DNA from: Verrucosispora sioxanthis
GTDB taxonomy: Bacteria > Actinomycetota > Actinomycetes > Mycobacteriales > Micromonosporaceae
Assembly: GCF_010560025.1 (NCBI RefSeq)
Contig: NZ_SAIY01000003.1
Span: forward strand, 558,001-622,000
Reading direction: 5' to 3'
DNA: 64,000 nt
Shown here: positions 54,142 through 63,742 of the stretch, piece by piece
Numbering within the stretch: the first letter of the stretch is position 1
Layout: every line of letters starts with the position of its first letter
Made by a program: the position numbers and the translations under genes
Notes under the pieces: generated by a model
What the model saw: the letters and a program-made list of their open reading frames with translations, nothing else
Told to the model about the DNA's origin: nothing
The model's database searches: none

Positions 54142-56794
54142 CCGGCGCAACCAGCTGGTCACCCGCGTCCGGGAACTGCTCGCCGAGGCACTCGGCGCGT
54201 CCGGAACGGTCGGCCACGGCACAGGTCACGCTCGCCGCCGCCCGCGAGCGGGCGGTGCAGGTGCGGCGAGCCGCCGCCGGCGTGCCGGAGCGCGTCGGCG
54301 CCGAACGCGACCGCCGCCTGGCCGAGATCGACTCCCGGCACGGGGCACGGTTAGCGGTGCTGGCCCGGGAGGCCGAGGCCCGCCGCCCGGAGGCGCCCGG
54401 CGCGGGCTCGGCGGACTGGCCGGACTGGCGTCCACCCCGGCCGGTCGGGCCGAACCGCCGGGAGCGACCCGGATCGGCACCGTCCGGCTGGCCGGCACCG
54501 AACCGGTGCCGGCGCTGGTGCCGCTGCTCGACGCCGGGCACGTGCGGCTGGACGGGGACGCCGACGGCTGTGCGGCCGTGGTCGCCGCGCTGCTGCTGCG
54601 CAGCCTGGGCCAGGCGGCACCCGGCAGTGTCCGGCTGGTCGGCTACGACCCGGACCGGCTCGGCGGCGGGCTGGCCGGATTCGCCCCGCTGGGTCCGGCC
54701 GGGTTTCTCACCTTCGTCGGCCCGGGTGGTCTGGGCCGGCTCCTGGACGACCTGGTGGAACAGATCCGCCGGATCAACGAGACCGTCCTGGCCGGCGAGC
54801 ACGCGTCGCTGCGCGACCTGGCCGCCGCGACGGGACGACGCCCGGAACCGTGGCGGGTCGCGGTGCTGCTCGGCGGCGACGAACTGTCCCGGCACGAGCG
54901 CGGCCAACTCGACCGGGTGGTACGCGCCGGTGTGGCCTGCGGCGTACACCTGATCGTGCGGGGTGTGCCGGTGCCCGACGGCCCGGCGGTCACCCGGGTG
55001 ACGGTGACCGCCGACGGCGCCCGGATCGACAGCCTGGCGGTGCGGCTCGACCCGCCCCCACCGGCCGCCCTGGTCACCGAGACCTGCCGGGACATCGCCT
55101 CCGTGGTCAGTGCCGGCCCGGCGCCCACCCCGTTCACCGACCTGCTGCCGCCGGCAGACCAGATGTGGCGGGAGGATTCGGCGAGCGGGCTGACCGCGCC
55201 GATCGGTGAGGGACCGCAGGGCCGCCCGGTGCAGCTCACCCTCGGCGACTACCCGCCGCACGCGTTGATCGGCGGGCCCTCGGGCACCGGCAAGACCAAC
55301 CTGATCTTCGCCTGGATCGGGGCCCTCGCGGCCCGCTACTCCCCCACCGAGCTGGAGTTCTACCTGCTCGACTTCAAGGAGGGGGTGTCCTTCGCCCGGT
55401 TCGCCAAGGGCCGGCGGGACCCGAGCTGGCTGCCGCACATGCGGCTGGTCGGCATCAACGTCAACACCGACCGGGAGTTCGGCCTGGCGCTGCTGCGGTT
55501 CCTCGCCGAGGAGTTGCGCCGCCGGGCGGACGCCGCCAAGAAGCACGAGGTCACCAAGCTGGCGGAGCTGCGCGCGGTGGACCCGACCGGGCACTGGCCG
55601 CGCATCGTCGCGGTGGTCGACGAGTTCCAGATGCTGCTGGCCGGCCGGGACGCGGTCGCCCGGGATGCGGCCGACCTGCTGGAGGACCTGGCCCGTCGGG
55701 GTCGCTCCCAGGGCATCCACCTGGTGCTGGCCTCGCAGGACGTACGCGGCATCGAGGCGTTGTGGGGTCGACCCGCGCTGGTGGCCCAGTTCACCCTGCG
55801 CATCGCGCTGCCGAAGGCGCTGCGCATCCTCGCCGAACGCAACGACGCCGCCCAGTCGCTGCCGAAGTTCCACGCGGTGGTGAACGCCGAGTCGGGTCTG
55901 ACCGAGGGCAACCAGGTGGCCCGGATCCCCTCGGCCAGCGACTGGGAGACGTGGAGCGACCTGCAACACCGGCTGTGGCGGATGCGTCCGGCCGACGCTT
56001 CGCCCGCCCGCCTCTTCGACGGCGACGCCGTGCCCCGGCTGGCCGACGCGCCGGACTTCCGGGCGCTGCGGGCGCCGGAGGTCGGTACCCCCCGAGGTCA
56101 GTCGCTGTGGCGAGATCATCGTGACGTGCAGGCCCGCTCGGCGGTGCTGCGCCTGCCCCGGGCACCGGGCGCCGCAACCTGGCCGTCCTGGGTGCCCGGG
56201 TCGACGAGGCGTGCGCGGCTGGACGCCGCGGCCCGCTCGCTGGCCCGGCAGCACCGCCCCAGCAGCGCCCGCTTCTCGATCGCCTGCCTGGATCCGGACG
56301 CCGACCCGGCGGCCCGGGCCCTCTACGAGGATCTCGCCGACGACGCCGCCTGGTACGACGAGGAGACCGTGGCCGAACTGATGGCCGAGACCGCCGAGAC
56401 GCTGGGTGCGCCCGGTGCCACCGGTGCGCCGCACTATCTGCTGCTGTTCGCCGTCGACGCGGCGGCCGGGACGCTGGCCGCACGCACCGGGCGGGCCACC
56501 GGGCTGGAGAACCTGCGCCGGATCCTGCACGACGGCCCCGAGCGGCGTACCCACGTGCTGGCCTGGTGGCGCGGGGTGGCCCGGATGCGCGCCGACCTGG
56601 GCGGCACCGGCGCGCGGACCGATCAGATCGGCGCCTGGGTGGCCCTCGACACCCACGGCGGTGAGCTGGGCCCGTCGTTGTACCCGGGCAGTGGTGGCCC
56701 GGACTGGTATCCCCGCCCGTGGCGTGGGCTCTTCTTCGACCGGGCGGTGCACCGGACCGGGCAGACCATCATCCCCTACGGACCGGCCCGATGA
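54134..56794 (+). CDS. FtsK/SpoIIIE-type ATPase (DNA or protein translocase)
   Basis: An 886-residue protein in the longest open frame. It begins MADRRNQLVTRVRELLAEAL, has a C-terminal FtsK-like ATPase with Walker A GGPSGTGKTN (about 379-388) and Walker B IVAVVDEFQML (about 490), and a conserved LVLASQDVRGIEALWG sensor. No membrane segments, unlike FtsK itself. Two internal stretches read better in other frames: a coiled coil around 54200-54410 (TLAAARERAVQVRRAAAGV) and NLAVLGARVDEACA around 56170-56220. The changes compensate, so the frame stays open. It overlaps the next gene by 4 nt. Confidence 0.75.
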   Translation: MADRRNQLVTRVRELLAEALGASGTVGHGTGHARRRPRAGGAGAASRRRRAGARRRRTRPPPGRDRLPARGTVSGAGPGGRGPPPGGARRGLGGLAGLASTPAGRAEPPGATRIGTVRLAGTEPVPALVPLLDAGHVRLDGDADGCAAVVAALLLRSLGQAAPGSVRLVGYDPDRLGGGLAGFAPLGPAGFLTFVGPGGLGRLLDDLVEQIRRINETVLAGEHASLRDLAAATGRRPEPWRVAVLLGGDELSRHERGQLDRVVRAGVACGVHLIVRGVPVPDGPAVTRVTVTADGARIDSLAVRLDPPPPAALVTETCRDIASVVSAGPAPTPFTDLLPPADQMWREDSASGLTAPIGEGPQGRPVQLTLGDYPPHALIGGPSGTGKTNLIFAWIGALAARYSPTELEFYLLDFKEGVSFARFAKGRRDPSWLPHMRLVGINVNTDREFGLALLRFLAEELRRRADAAKKHEVTKLAELRAVDPTGHWPRIVAVVDEFQMLLAGRDAVARDAADLLEDLARRGRSQGIHLVLASQDVRGIEALWGRPALVAQFTLRIALPKALRILAERNDAAQSLPKFHAVVNAESGLTEGNQVARIPSASDWETWSDLQHRLWRMRPADASPARLFDGDAVPRLADAPDFRALRAPEVGTPRGQSLWRDHRDVQARSAVLRLPRAPGAATWPSWVPGSTRRARLDAAARSLARQHRPSSARFSIACLDPDADPAARALYEDLADDAAWYDEETVAELMAETAETLGAPGATGAPHYLLLFAVDAAAGTLAARTGRATGLENLRRILHDGPERRTHVLAWWRGVARMRADLGGTGARTDQIGAWVALDTHGGELGPSLYPGSGGPDWYPRPWRGLFFDRAVHRTGQTIIPYGPAR

Positions 56795-57460
56795 ACGAAC
56801 CGGTCACCAGCCAGACGTACGCGGCCCAGTTGCGCCGGCTCGCCGAGCTGACCGCCCGGGTGCGGGAGCAGCGCGAGGAGGCGCGGACCTGGTACGAGCA
56901 GCAGTGCGCGGCAGCGGACCGGGCAGTGGCCGAGTCCGCCCACGAGGTGAGCCGCGCCGAGCGGGAAGCTGGCGGCCGCGCGCGAGGTGCAGGAGCGGGT
57001 GGGCGCCGAGGGTGGCGGTGCTGTGGCAGGGCTGAACACCCCGGCTCCGGCGGTGGGCGACGGGCCGGGGCACCGTTCCGAACGCCCGCGCCGGAGGCCA
57101 CCGACGACGGTCGCCCTGCTCGACGGGGTACGCGACCTGTTGCGCCGTACCCGTCAACCCGGTGAGCTGCCGGGCAACGTCAACCCGATGCTGGCGCTGT
57201 GCGGCGTCGGCGGCGCGCTGCTGGCGTACGCGCTGGGCGCCGTCGTCCGCGCCCTGGGTATCCGGGACGACGGTGACCTGGCCGTCGGTCTGCCGGTGCT
57301 GGCCCTGGTGGTGACGCTGCTCGGTCCGGTGCTGGGCCTGATACCGGCGCGTCTGATCGCCGACCGCCGCCACGCCGTGCTCAGCCCCCGCCCCGTCCTC
57401 ATCGTCGTCGTCGCCGGCCTCGCCACCACCCTGCTCCTGCTGACCCTCCCCCTCCCCTGA
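56791..57460 (+). pseudogene. Coiled-coil plus two-helix membrane protein, frame change near 56965
   Basis: ATG overlaps the ATPase stop (ATGA). The first 58 residues are coiled coil (AAQLRRLAELTARVREQREE). Around 56965 the frame changes: the next frame gives LAAAREVQERVGAEGGG and then a membrane domain with hydrophobic segments MLALCGVGGALLAYALGAVV, VGLPVLALVVTLLGPVLGLI and VLIVVVAGLATTLLLLTL. Joined, this is a cytosolic coiled coil with a C-terminal membrane anchor, a plausible docking partner for the ATPase. Read as written it is split. Confidence 0.55.
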
Positions 57461-57474
57461 CCGCCCCGGCGCCG

Positions 57475-59026
57475 TCAGGCGGGGGTGAGGGCGGCTTCGC
57501 GGAGAAGACGGCGGGTGAGGGTGAGGCGGTCGGCGTCGGTGTCCAGGCCAGGGAGGTCGCCGACGCGGATCGGCGGGCCGGCGAGCAGGGCACGGACGGC
57601 GGGCCCGCACTGCGCGGGCAGGGTGACCGTACGGTCGAACAGGCGCAGCGCCACCCGGTCGCCCTCGGTGACCAGCTGCCAGCGCAGGCCCGCCCGGGCG
57701 GTGACCCGACTGTCGGCGGTCAGCGCGGTGATCGCGGCGGCCTGGGCCAGCGGCGGATCGGTGCCGGGCGCGACGCCAGTAAGACTCGCTGCCGCAGCCG
57801 GGCGGCCACGTCGGCCGGGTCGTGCAACAGCCACTCCCGCAGCGCCTCGACCGTCTCGGTCAGCTCCGGTTCGATGGCGTCGGTCGGCCACGTCGGTGCC
57901 GAACGGCGGTCGCCCGCAGTCGCTGATCCTCGGCGACCGCGAGCAACTCCTCGACGAGCGCGTACCGGGTCAACGCCCGGACGCCGACGGTCAGGTGCAG
58001 CGAGCTGGACTCCTGCGCCTGGGCGCTGTGCAGCCACCCCCGGGGCAGGTAGAGCGCGTCACCCGGCTCCAGGACCACGTCCAGCGCGGCCGCTCCCTGT
58101 GCGGTCGCGGCGACCTCGTCGGCGCGGCCGCCCCACGGCTGCCGCTCCAGCGGGTCGGGCAGCACCGGCGGGTGGATCCGCCAGTGCTTGCGGCCGTCGA
58201 CCTGGAGCACGAAGACGTCGTGGGTGTCGTAGTGGGTGGCGAAACCCTGACTGTCCGGTGGGGTCAGGTACGCGTTGACCTGCAACGGCTGCCGCACCGC
58301 CAGGCTCAGGTCCCGGGTGAAGTCGATCAACGCGGGCCAGGTGCGGTGCAGACCCTGCAGGACCAGCGTGGCGCCGTCGGCGTACAGCTGGAGGATCTTC
58401 TCGTCGAGGACCTGGTCGTCGATCTCGGCGCCGGCGCCGCCGCCGCCGGTGTACCGCGCCGCCGGCAGCACCTGGCCGTCCTTGGCCACCCGCAGGAACG
58501 GGGTACGCAGACCCCGCCGGCTGAGTAGTTCGTCGGCGTCGGCCGGGCTGAGCAGGTCGGTGAAGCCGTCCGGGTTGGGCAGTTCGACGGCGCGGGACAG
58601 CAGCGGGGTACGCCCCCAGTGTGCGGCGGCGAACTTGGCCGCCTCCACGCTGACGCAGCGGGCCAACGCGGCCGCGGCCGAGGTCCGCTCGGCCGGCTCG
58701 CCGGGTCGGACGGGGACGGCGGCCGGAGACCGCCGGGCGGCCGTGGCCGCCCGGCGGATCGAGATGCGTCGCCAGCGATCCGTTACCGGGCCGCGCCGTC
58801 GCGCCACGCCGTCCTCCTGCTGACGAGGTCGCACCGCCGTCGGCCGGGCCTCGGCACTACCGTCCGCGCCGCCGTCGTGCTGGCCCGGAGTGGCGCCGCC
58901 GTCGGCCGGACCCTCGGCACTACCGTCCGCGCCACCGTCGTGCTGGCCCGGGGTGGCACCGCCGTCGGCCGGGCCTTCCGCCCCGCCGCCGCTGGTCGTC
59001 TGCATGTCGTCGTCGTTGAGTGGCAT
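57475..59026 (-). pseudogene. JmjC-domain oxygenase, frame changes near C-terminus
   Basis: The core is a cupin/JmjC 2-oxoglutarate oxygenase related to bacterial ribosomal oxygenases: iron motif in FATHYDTHDVFVLQVDG, WRIHPPVLPDPLE, and the second His in YLPRGWLHSA. The N-terminus (MPLNDDDMQ, ATG after GAGGGAG) holds an acidic tandem repeat. After LLAVAEDQRLRA (about 57890) the winged-helix tail continues in a second frame (EPELTETVEALREWLLHD) and, after about 57790, in a third (GTDPPLAQAAAITALTADS). The core is whole; as written the tail would be lost. Confidence 0.7.
58832..58980. repeat. 63-bp tandem repeat in JmjC gene
   Basis: Copies start at 58832 (62 bp, one C missing), 58894 (63 bp) and 58957 (partial). 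On the minus strand they encode EGPADGGATPGQHDGGADGSA twice. The one-base difference between copies moves the reading frame on the JmjC side. Confidence 0.7.
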
Positions 59027-59226
59027 AGTGCTCCCTCGGATTGACCCGCCCCCGCCGCCATTGGTCGGGTGCGTCCTGCCGCGGGTGGTACCCCGCTCCC
59101 GATCTTCTCTAACCCCACCTCCTCCCACCGTAATCGTCCGAACCATCCGGCATGACCGGTTCGCCGTCGCGGGCGGGCCGGCGGCTCGGGTGGCAGGATT
59201 GGTCGAACACTGCGACGGAGGTGCCG

Positions 59227-59964
59227 ATGACCGAACCACTGGAGCCGGTGACCGAGGACTGGCAGCGGGCCCTGGCGATCGTGGCCCATCCGGACGACCT
59301 GGAGTTCGGTGCCGCCGCCGCCATCGCCCGCTGGACCGGGCAGGGCAAACACGTCGTCTACTGCCTGGTCACCAGCGGCGAGGCGGGCATCGACGGGATG
59401 CCGCCGCCGCGTGCCCGGGAGGTACGCGAGCAGGAGCAGCGGGAGTCGGCGGCCCTGGTGGGCGTGGACACGGTCGAGTTCCTGGGCCTGCCCGACGGGG
59501 TGCTGGAGTACGGCGTGCCGCTGCGCCGGGAACTGGCCGCCGTGGTCCGTCGGCACCGCCCGGAGATCGTCATCACCAACAACTTCCGGGCCACCTGGGA
59601 CGGGGCGGACGTACTCAACCAGGCCGACCACATCGCGGTGGGCCGGGCCACTCTGGACGCGGTCCGCGACGCCGGCAACCGTTGGATCTTCCCCGAGCAG
59701 CTGGCCGACGGCCTGGAACCGTGGGGTCGGGTACGGCAGGTGTGGGCGGCCTCGTCGCCGCGTTCCGGGCACGGTGTGGACACCACCGACACGTTCGACC
59801 GGGGGGTCGCGTCGCTGCTGGCCCACGAGGCGTACCTGACCGGGCTGGGCGACGGCAGTTTCGACGCCGAGGAGTTCCTGGAGGGCGGCGCGCGGCCGGT
59901 CGGTGCCCGGCTGGGCGTGCGCTACGGCACCTCGTTCGAGGTGTTCCACTTCGACCTCTGGTAG
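59227..59964 (+). CDS. PIG-L family deacetylase
   Basis: A 245-residue zinc-dependent deacetylase of the MshB/LmbE group. The zinc motif AHPDDLEFG is at about residues 22-30 and the distal His in NQADHIAVG; VTNNFRATWDGADV region matches the family. Likely acts on N-acetylated sugars or conjugates; MshB and Mca belong to the same family but this one is shorter. ATG after CGGAGGTGCCG. It lies 8 bp before the DUF72 gene. Confidence 0.88.
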   Translation: MTEPLEPVTEDWQRALAIVAHPDDLEFGAAAAIARWTGQGKHVVYCLVTSGEAGIDGMPPPRAREVREQEQRESAALVGVDTVEFLGLPDGVLEYGVPLRRELAAVVRRHRPEIVITNNFRATWDGADVLNQADHIAVGRATLDAVRDAGNRWIFPEQLADGLEPWGRVRQVWAASSPRSGHGVDTTDTFDRGVASLLAHEAYLTGLGDGSFDAEEFLEGGARPVGARLGVRYGTSFEVFHFDLW

Positions 59965-59972
59965 GGCCGATC

Positions 59973-60737
59973 GTGATCCTGGTCGGCACCTCCGGCTGGC
60001 AGTACCGCGACTGGCGGGACCGCTTCTATCCCGGCGGGCTACCCCAGCGGGCCTGGCTGGAGCACTATGCCGACCGGTTCGCCACGGTCGAGGTGAACAA
60101 CGCGTTCTACCGGCTGCCGGAGCGGGAGACCTTCGCCGCCTGGCGCGCGCGTACCCCCGGCGACTTCTGCGTGGCGGTCAAGATGAGTCGTTACCTGACC
60201 CACATCAAGCGGTTGCGGGATCCCGCCGAGCCGGTGGCCCGGTTCCTGGGCCGGGCCACGGCGCTGGGCGACCGGCTCGGCCCGGTGCTGCTGCAACTGC
60301 CACCGACCCTGCGCGCCGACCCACCGGCGCTCGACGCCACACTGCGGCTGTTTCCGTCGTCGGTGCGGGTGGCGGTGGAACCACGGCACGTCTCCTGGTG
60401 GACCGACGCCACCCGGACGGTGCTGGAACGGCACGACGCCGCGCTGGTGTGGGCCGACCGGCACGGCCGGCCGATCGCCCCCCGCTGGCGGACCGCGGGA
60501 TTCGGGTATCTGCGCCTGCACGAGGGCCGGGCTCGCCCCTGGCCACACTATGGACGCACCGCACTGGCCTCGTGGGTGCGCCGGCTGACCGAGACGTTCG
60601 GCGACGACGAGACGGCGTACGTCTACTTCAACAACGACCCCGGCGGCGCGGCCGTCGCGAACGCGACCACCTTCGCCGGGCTGGCCGCACGTGCCGGTCG
60701 CCGGGTCAGCCGGGTGCCCGAGCCGCCGGCCCGGTGA
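59973..60737 (+). CDS. DUF72 family protein (first)
   Basis: A 254-residue TIM-barrel-like DUF72 protein, VGTSGWQYRDWRDRFYPGGL at the start and VYFNNDPGGAAVANA at the end. The family is widespread and its activity is unknown to me. GTG start; it follows the PIG-L gene closely and is probably co-transcribed. A second, diverged DUF72 gene lies 0.8 kb away on the other strand. Confidence 0.85.
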   Translation: MILVGTSGWQYRDWRDRFYPGGLPQRAWLEHYADRFATVEVNNAFYRLPERETFAAWRARTPGDFCVAVKMSRYLTHIKRLRDPAEPVARFLGRATALGDRLGPVLLQLPPTLRADPPALDATLRLFPSSVRVAVEPRHVSWWTDATRTVLERHDAALVWADRHGRPIAPRWRTAGFGYLRLHEGRARPWPHYGRTALASWVRRLTETFGDDETAYVYFNNDPGGAAVANATTFAGLAARAGRRVSRVPEPPAR

Positions 60738-60752
60738 TCCGGACGCGCCGAA

Positions 60753-60773
60753 CCCGCCCCACGACGGGGCGGG
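60753..60773. terminator. Hairpin between convergent genes
   Basis: CCCGCCCC-ACGAC-GGGGCGGG, perfect 8-bp stem, between the DUF72 and DUF2267 genes. Confidence 0.6.
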
Positions 60774-60789
60774 TCGCCACGGGCGCGGG

Positions 60790-61218
60790 TCAGGGCATGA
60801 TCCGGGCGAGGTCGGTGGGCATGGTCGCCTTGACGTCCTCCCACTCACCCTGCGTGATGTGCCGGCGCAGCGTGTCCAGCACCACCTGGACCACCCGCTG
60901 CGGGCCGCCCGCCACGTCGTACGGGAAGCCCTGGCGGACCTCGTAGAGGAAGTCGTCCCGGTTGAGCTTGATCGGCACGTTCTGCGGCTGCCAGCCGTCG
61001 AAGTAGATCCCCCGCACCACGACCGGCAGTTGGGCGGAGAACTCCACGCTCTCCTGCACCGGCATCCGGTCGCGCAGCAGGTGCAGCACGGTACGCAACG
61101 CGGCGTACGACTGGTTGCGCTGCTCCTTCGGCCACCCGTACGCCTGCTCGATGTCCTTGAGGATCAGATTGGTCTTGTCCATCGAGGATTCGATCGCGGA
61201 CTGGAACTGCTCAGCCAT
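60790..61218 (-). CDS. DUF2267 domain protein
   Basis: A 142-residue DUF2267 protein with WPKEQRNQSYAALRTVLHLLRDRM and a second helical repeat half (VVQVVLDTLRRHITQGEWEDV). Function unknown; found in many stress-linked loci. ATG at 61218; the upstream 316 bp are free of genes. Confidence 0.85.
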   Translation of the reverse strand: MAEQFQSAIESSMDKTNLILKDIEQAYGWPKEQRNQSYAALRTVLHLLRDRMPVQESVEFSAQLPVVVRGIYFDGWQPQNVPIKLNRDDFLYEVRQGFPYDVAGGPQRVVQVVLDTLRRHITQGEWEDVKATMPTDLARIMP

Positions 61219-61534
61219 CTGTCCACCCCCGTAGGTCGGTCTCCCACCGTCGGTCGTCCTGACGTCGCGGCGGACCCACCGGGCCGCGGCGGTACCGGAT
61301 GGGACTGCTCCATCCGACCCGCGACGTCCGACGGGTGTGCCCGGCCGCTCCGACGACGTGCAGCACCGCGTCTCGTCGTCGGTGCGCTGCCACCCGAACC
61401 GTCATCGCCAACCACCTCCGTGGTGTCGCTTCCGCACGGACCATCGCCCGAGCGCCGCGCCGCTGCCACCATGCTGCGCACGGACCAGGTGAGTCGCCGT
61501 CACCCCACCCGGGTGAGAACCGGCCCGGGGGCGG
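61219..61534. other. Gene-free stretch
   Basis: Between the DUF2267 gene and the second DUF72 gene, both on the minus strand. I see no convincing coding frame, RNA gene or strong hairpin here; it should contain the DUF2267 promoter. Confidence 0.4.
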
Positions 61535-62410
61535 TCAGCCGGACTCGGTGAGCAGTGCCTGCAGTTGCTGGGCGTTGGTCTGGGCGTAGTCGCGATAGCA
61601 GTTGTTCATCAGCACGTGGGTCTGTTCGGTCTCGCCGGCCAACTCACGGAGCCTGGGTGCCCAGTCCTTGAGTTCCCGCGCCGAGTAGCGGTAGCCGAAC
61701 TTCTCGTGGATGTCCTTGCTGGTCCACTTGTCGCTGTGCCCGTGGAAGCGCACCACCGCGAGGTCCGAGGTGGCGGCCAGCACCGGCGGGATCGACGAGC
61801 GGTGCCCCTGCGGCATGTCCACGCTGACGTACGCGAGCCGGTGCTCGCGCAGGAAGTCGAGGGTCTCGGTGGCGTTGTCGCCGTCGAACCAGGAGGCGTG
61901 CCGGAACTCGAAGACCGGGCGCAGCGGCGCACACCGCCGGGCCACCTCCAGCAGGTACTGCTTGTTGTCGCGTCGGATGGTGAACCAGGGCGGGAACTGG
62001 AACAGCAGCGCGCCGAGCTTGCCCGCCTCGACCAGCGGGTCGAGGGCGCTGAGGAACCGGGTCCACACCTCCTCGTAGGCCTGCGGCGGCAGGTCGTCCG
62101 GGTAGAGGTTGCGCTTGTCGGTCTCCGGCCGCAGCTCCTTGTAGATCGCGCTGACCTTGGTGGGGTGGCCGGTGAGCAGGCTGAACGCCTTCACGTTGAA
62201 GGTGAAGCCGGCCGGGGTGCGTTCGGCCCACAGCCGGGCGGTGCGCTCGGCCGGCGGTGAGTAGTAGGTGGCGTCCACCTCGACCACCGGGAACTGGCGC
62301 GCGTAGTAGGCCAGCCGTTTCTCCGGCGTGTCGGCCGTCCGGGGGTACCAGCCGGAGTCCAGCAGGGTCCGGTCGGTCCAGGACGCGGTGCCCACCTTGA
62401 TCTCACCCAT
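61535..62410 (-). CDS. DUF72 family protein (second)
   Basis: A 291-residue DUF72 protein beginning MGEIKVGTASWTDRTLLDSG, with PPWFTIRRDNKQYL and VLMNNCYRDYAQTNA. It has the barrel and conserved Asn/Tyr end of the family but is only distantly similar to the first copy, so the pair is probably old. Function unknown. No clear ribosome site. Confidence 0.88.
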   Translation of the reverse strand: MGEIKVGTASWTDRTLLDSGWYPRTADTPEKRLAYYARQFPVVEVDATYYSPPAERTARLWAERTPAGFTFNVKAFSLLTGHPTKVSAIYKELRPETDKRNLYPDDLPPQAYEEVWTRFLSALDPLVEAGKLGALLFQFPPWFTIRRDNKQYLLEVARRCAPLRPVFEFRHASWFDGDNATETLDFLREHRLAYVSVDMPQGHRSSIPPVLAATSDLAVVRFHGHSDKWTSKDIHEKFGYRYSARELKDWAPRLRELAGETEQTHVLMNNCYRDYAQTNAQQLQALLTESG

Positions 62411-62455
62411 GGGTGGAGTCCACCGTGTCCCGGACCGGCCGGCAACCGTCTCGGG

Positions 62456-62854
62456 TCAGGCCGCCCGACGCTCGCGCGTCTGCTTGCAGGTGACGCAGGT
62501 GGTGGCCGACGGGAAGATCTCCAGCCGCTCCACCGGGATCGGCGCGGTGCAGCCCTCGCAGAAGCCGTAAGTGCCCTCAGCCAGCCGGGCGAGGGCGTGT
62601 TCGTACTGGGCGCGACGGTCCAGGATGGTCCGCAGCAGCGACTGCGCGGTGTCCCGCTCGGCCGTCTTGGTGCCGCTGTCGGCCTGGTCGTCGCCGGCGG
62701 TGTCGCCGACCTCGACCAGTCGCAGCACCTGGCTCTGCTGCACCGCCTGCTGGTACTCCTCGGTCAGCTCGTCGTGGCGGGCCTGCAGGGAGAGCCGGAT
62801 CTGGTCGGTCTCCGCCTGCGATCGGCCGGTGCCGACCGTGTCGTGGACGAGCAT
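62456..62854 (-). CDS. TraR/DksA-type zinc finger protein
   Basis: A 132-residue protein with an N-terminal helical hairpin and a C4 zinc finger (FCEGC...TCVTCK). DksA relatives bind RNA polymerase secondary channel and modulate transcription. ATG 62854 after AGGCAGGCAG; an upstream 17-codon extension is unlikely. Confidence 0.88.
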   Translation of the reverse strand: MLVHDTVGTGRSQAETDQIRLSLQARHDELTEEYQQAVQQSQVLRLVEVGDTAGDDQADSGTKTAERDTAQSLLRTILDRRAQYEHALARLAEGTYGFCEGCTAPIPVERLEIFPSATTCVTCKQTRERRAA

Positions 62855-62976
62855 CGCTGCCTGCCTTTCCTGGGCCGTACGGTCACCGCGGGCGGGTCGG
62901 TCCACACCCGGTCATCCCACCCAGGTCTTCGCACCCGGGCGCTGTGAGCCCCGCGTTTACCCTCGTCGTCGACGGC

Positions 62977-63618
62977 TCAAACCGGCCCGTCGCCGGATTC
63001 CACGAACGCCGGACGACGTGGGTCGTCGACCCGGACCACCACGTCGGCGAAGCTGGCCGGGGCAACCTCGGCGGTGTACCGGTCGAACGCGGGCAGGGTC
63101 CAGGCCAGCGTGGAGTCGGTGCGCCGGCGTAGCGCGGCGGGCGACATCTCCAGGTGTACGACCATGTCGAACGCCAGCCCACCGCCGAGCAGGAACGCCC
63201 CGCTGACCAGCACCACCCCGCCGGCTGGCAGGTCGACGTAGGCGGCCCGGCTGGCCCGGTCCGTTCGGGCGTCCCACAGCGAGGGCAGCACCCTTCCGGG
63301 CCCGTCCGGTCCCGCCGGGTCCAGCACCTCGCGCCGCAGGCCGGCCTCATCCACCCAGCCCTCGTAATACGAATCCGGGTTGGTCCGACCCCGTTCCAGA
63401 CGCAGCGACGCGGGACGCAGGAAATCGTCGGTCCGCACGTGCAGCACCGGGTGACCGAGAGCGCGCAGTGGATCGACCAGGGCGTCGGCCAGGTGGTCGG
63501 GGCGGGCTGCGGGTGCGCCGTCCACCGCGACCCGCAGCCGGCCGGTCGACACCGCGCCGGCCAGCCGCTCGGCCAGTTCGCCGACCAGCAGCGGTGGTGA
63601 GATGGGACGCACCCGCAT
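62977..63618 (-). CDS. Uridine-kinase-like protein with altered P-loop
   Basis: A 213-residue NMP/uridine-kinase-like protein. The expected Walker A GxxxxGKT after VAVDG is replaced by APAARPDHLA, lacking the Lys; the remaining fold (VRTDDFLRPASLRLERGR, LLGGGLAFDMVVHLEM) is intact. Such degenerate copies are common in actinomycetes and may bind rather than phosphorylate a nucleoside. ATG 63618 begins the conserved part; a 23-codon extension is possible. Confidence 0.75.
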   Translation of the reverse strand: MRVRPISPPLLVGELAERLAGAVSTGRLRVAVDGAPAARPDHLADALVDPLRALGHPVLHVRTDDFLRPASLRLERGRTNPDSYYEGWVDEAGLRREVLDPAGPDGPGRVLPSLWDARTDRASRAAYVDLPAGGVVLVSGAFLLGGGLAFDMVVHLEMSPAALRRRTDSTLAWTLPAFDRYTAEVAPASFADVVVRVDDPRRPAFVESGDGPV

Positions 63619-63742
63619 CCGACCATGGTGCCCGCTGGTCGACGCCGCCGCCGCACTCCCCCGCGGTCCGGCCCGGGCGGTGACCACACCTCGCGTCCGA
63701 CCGGACTCGTCCGAGCGGCCGGCGGCGCGCCGGCGACGGGCG

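Noticed and set aside
53600..56752. Long minus-strand open frame opposite the FtsK-type ATPase gene (about 1050 codons)
   Set aside because: It is a mirror of GC-rich codons on the plus strand; it has no domain motifs and no start signal. The same applies to the long plus-strand frame opposite metH (32106-34610).
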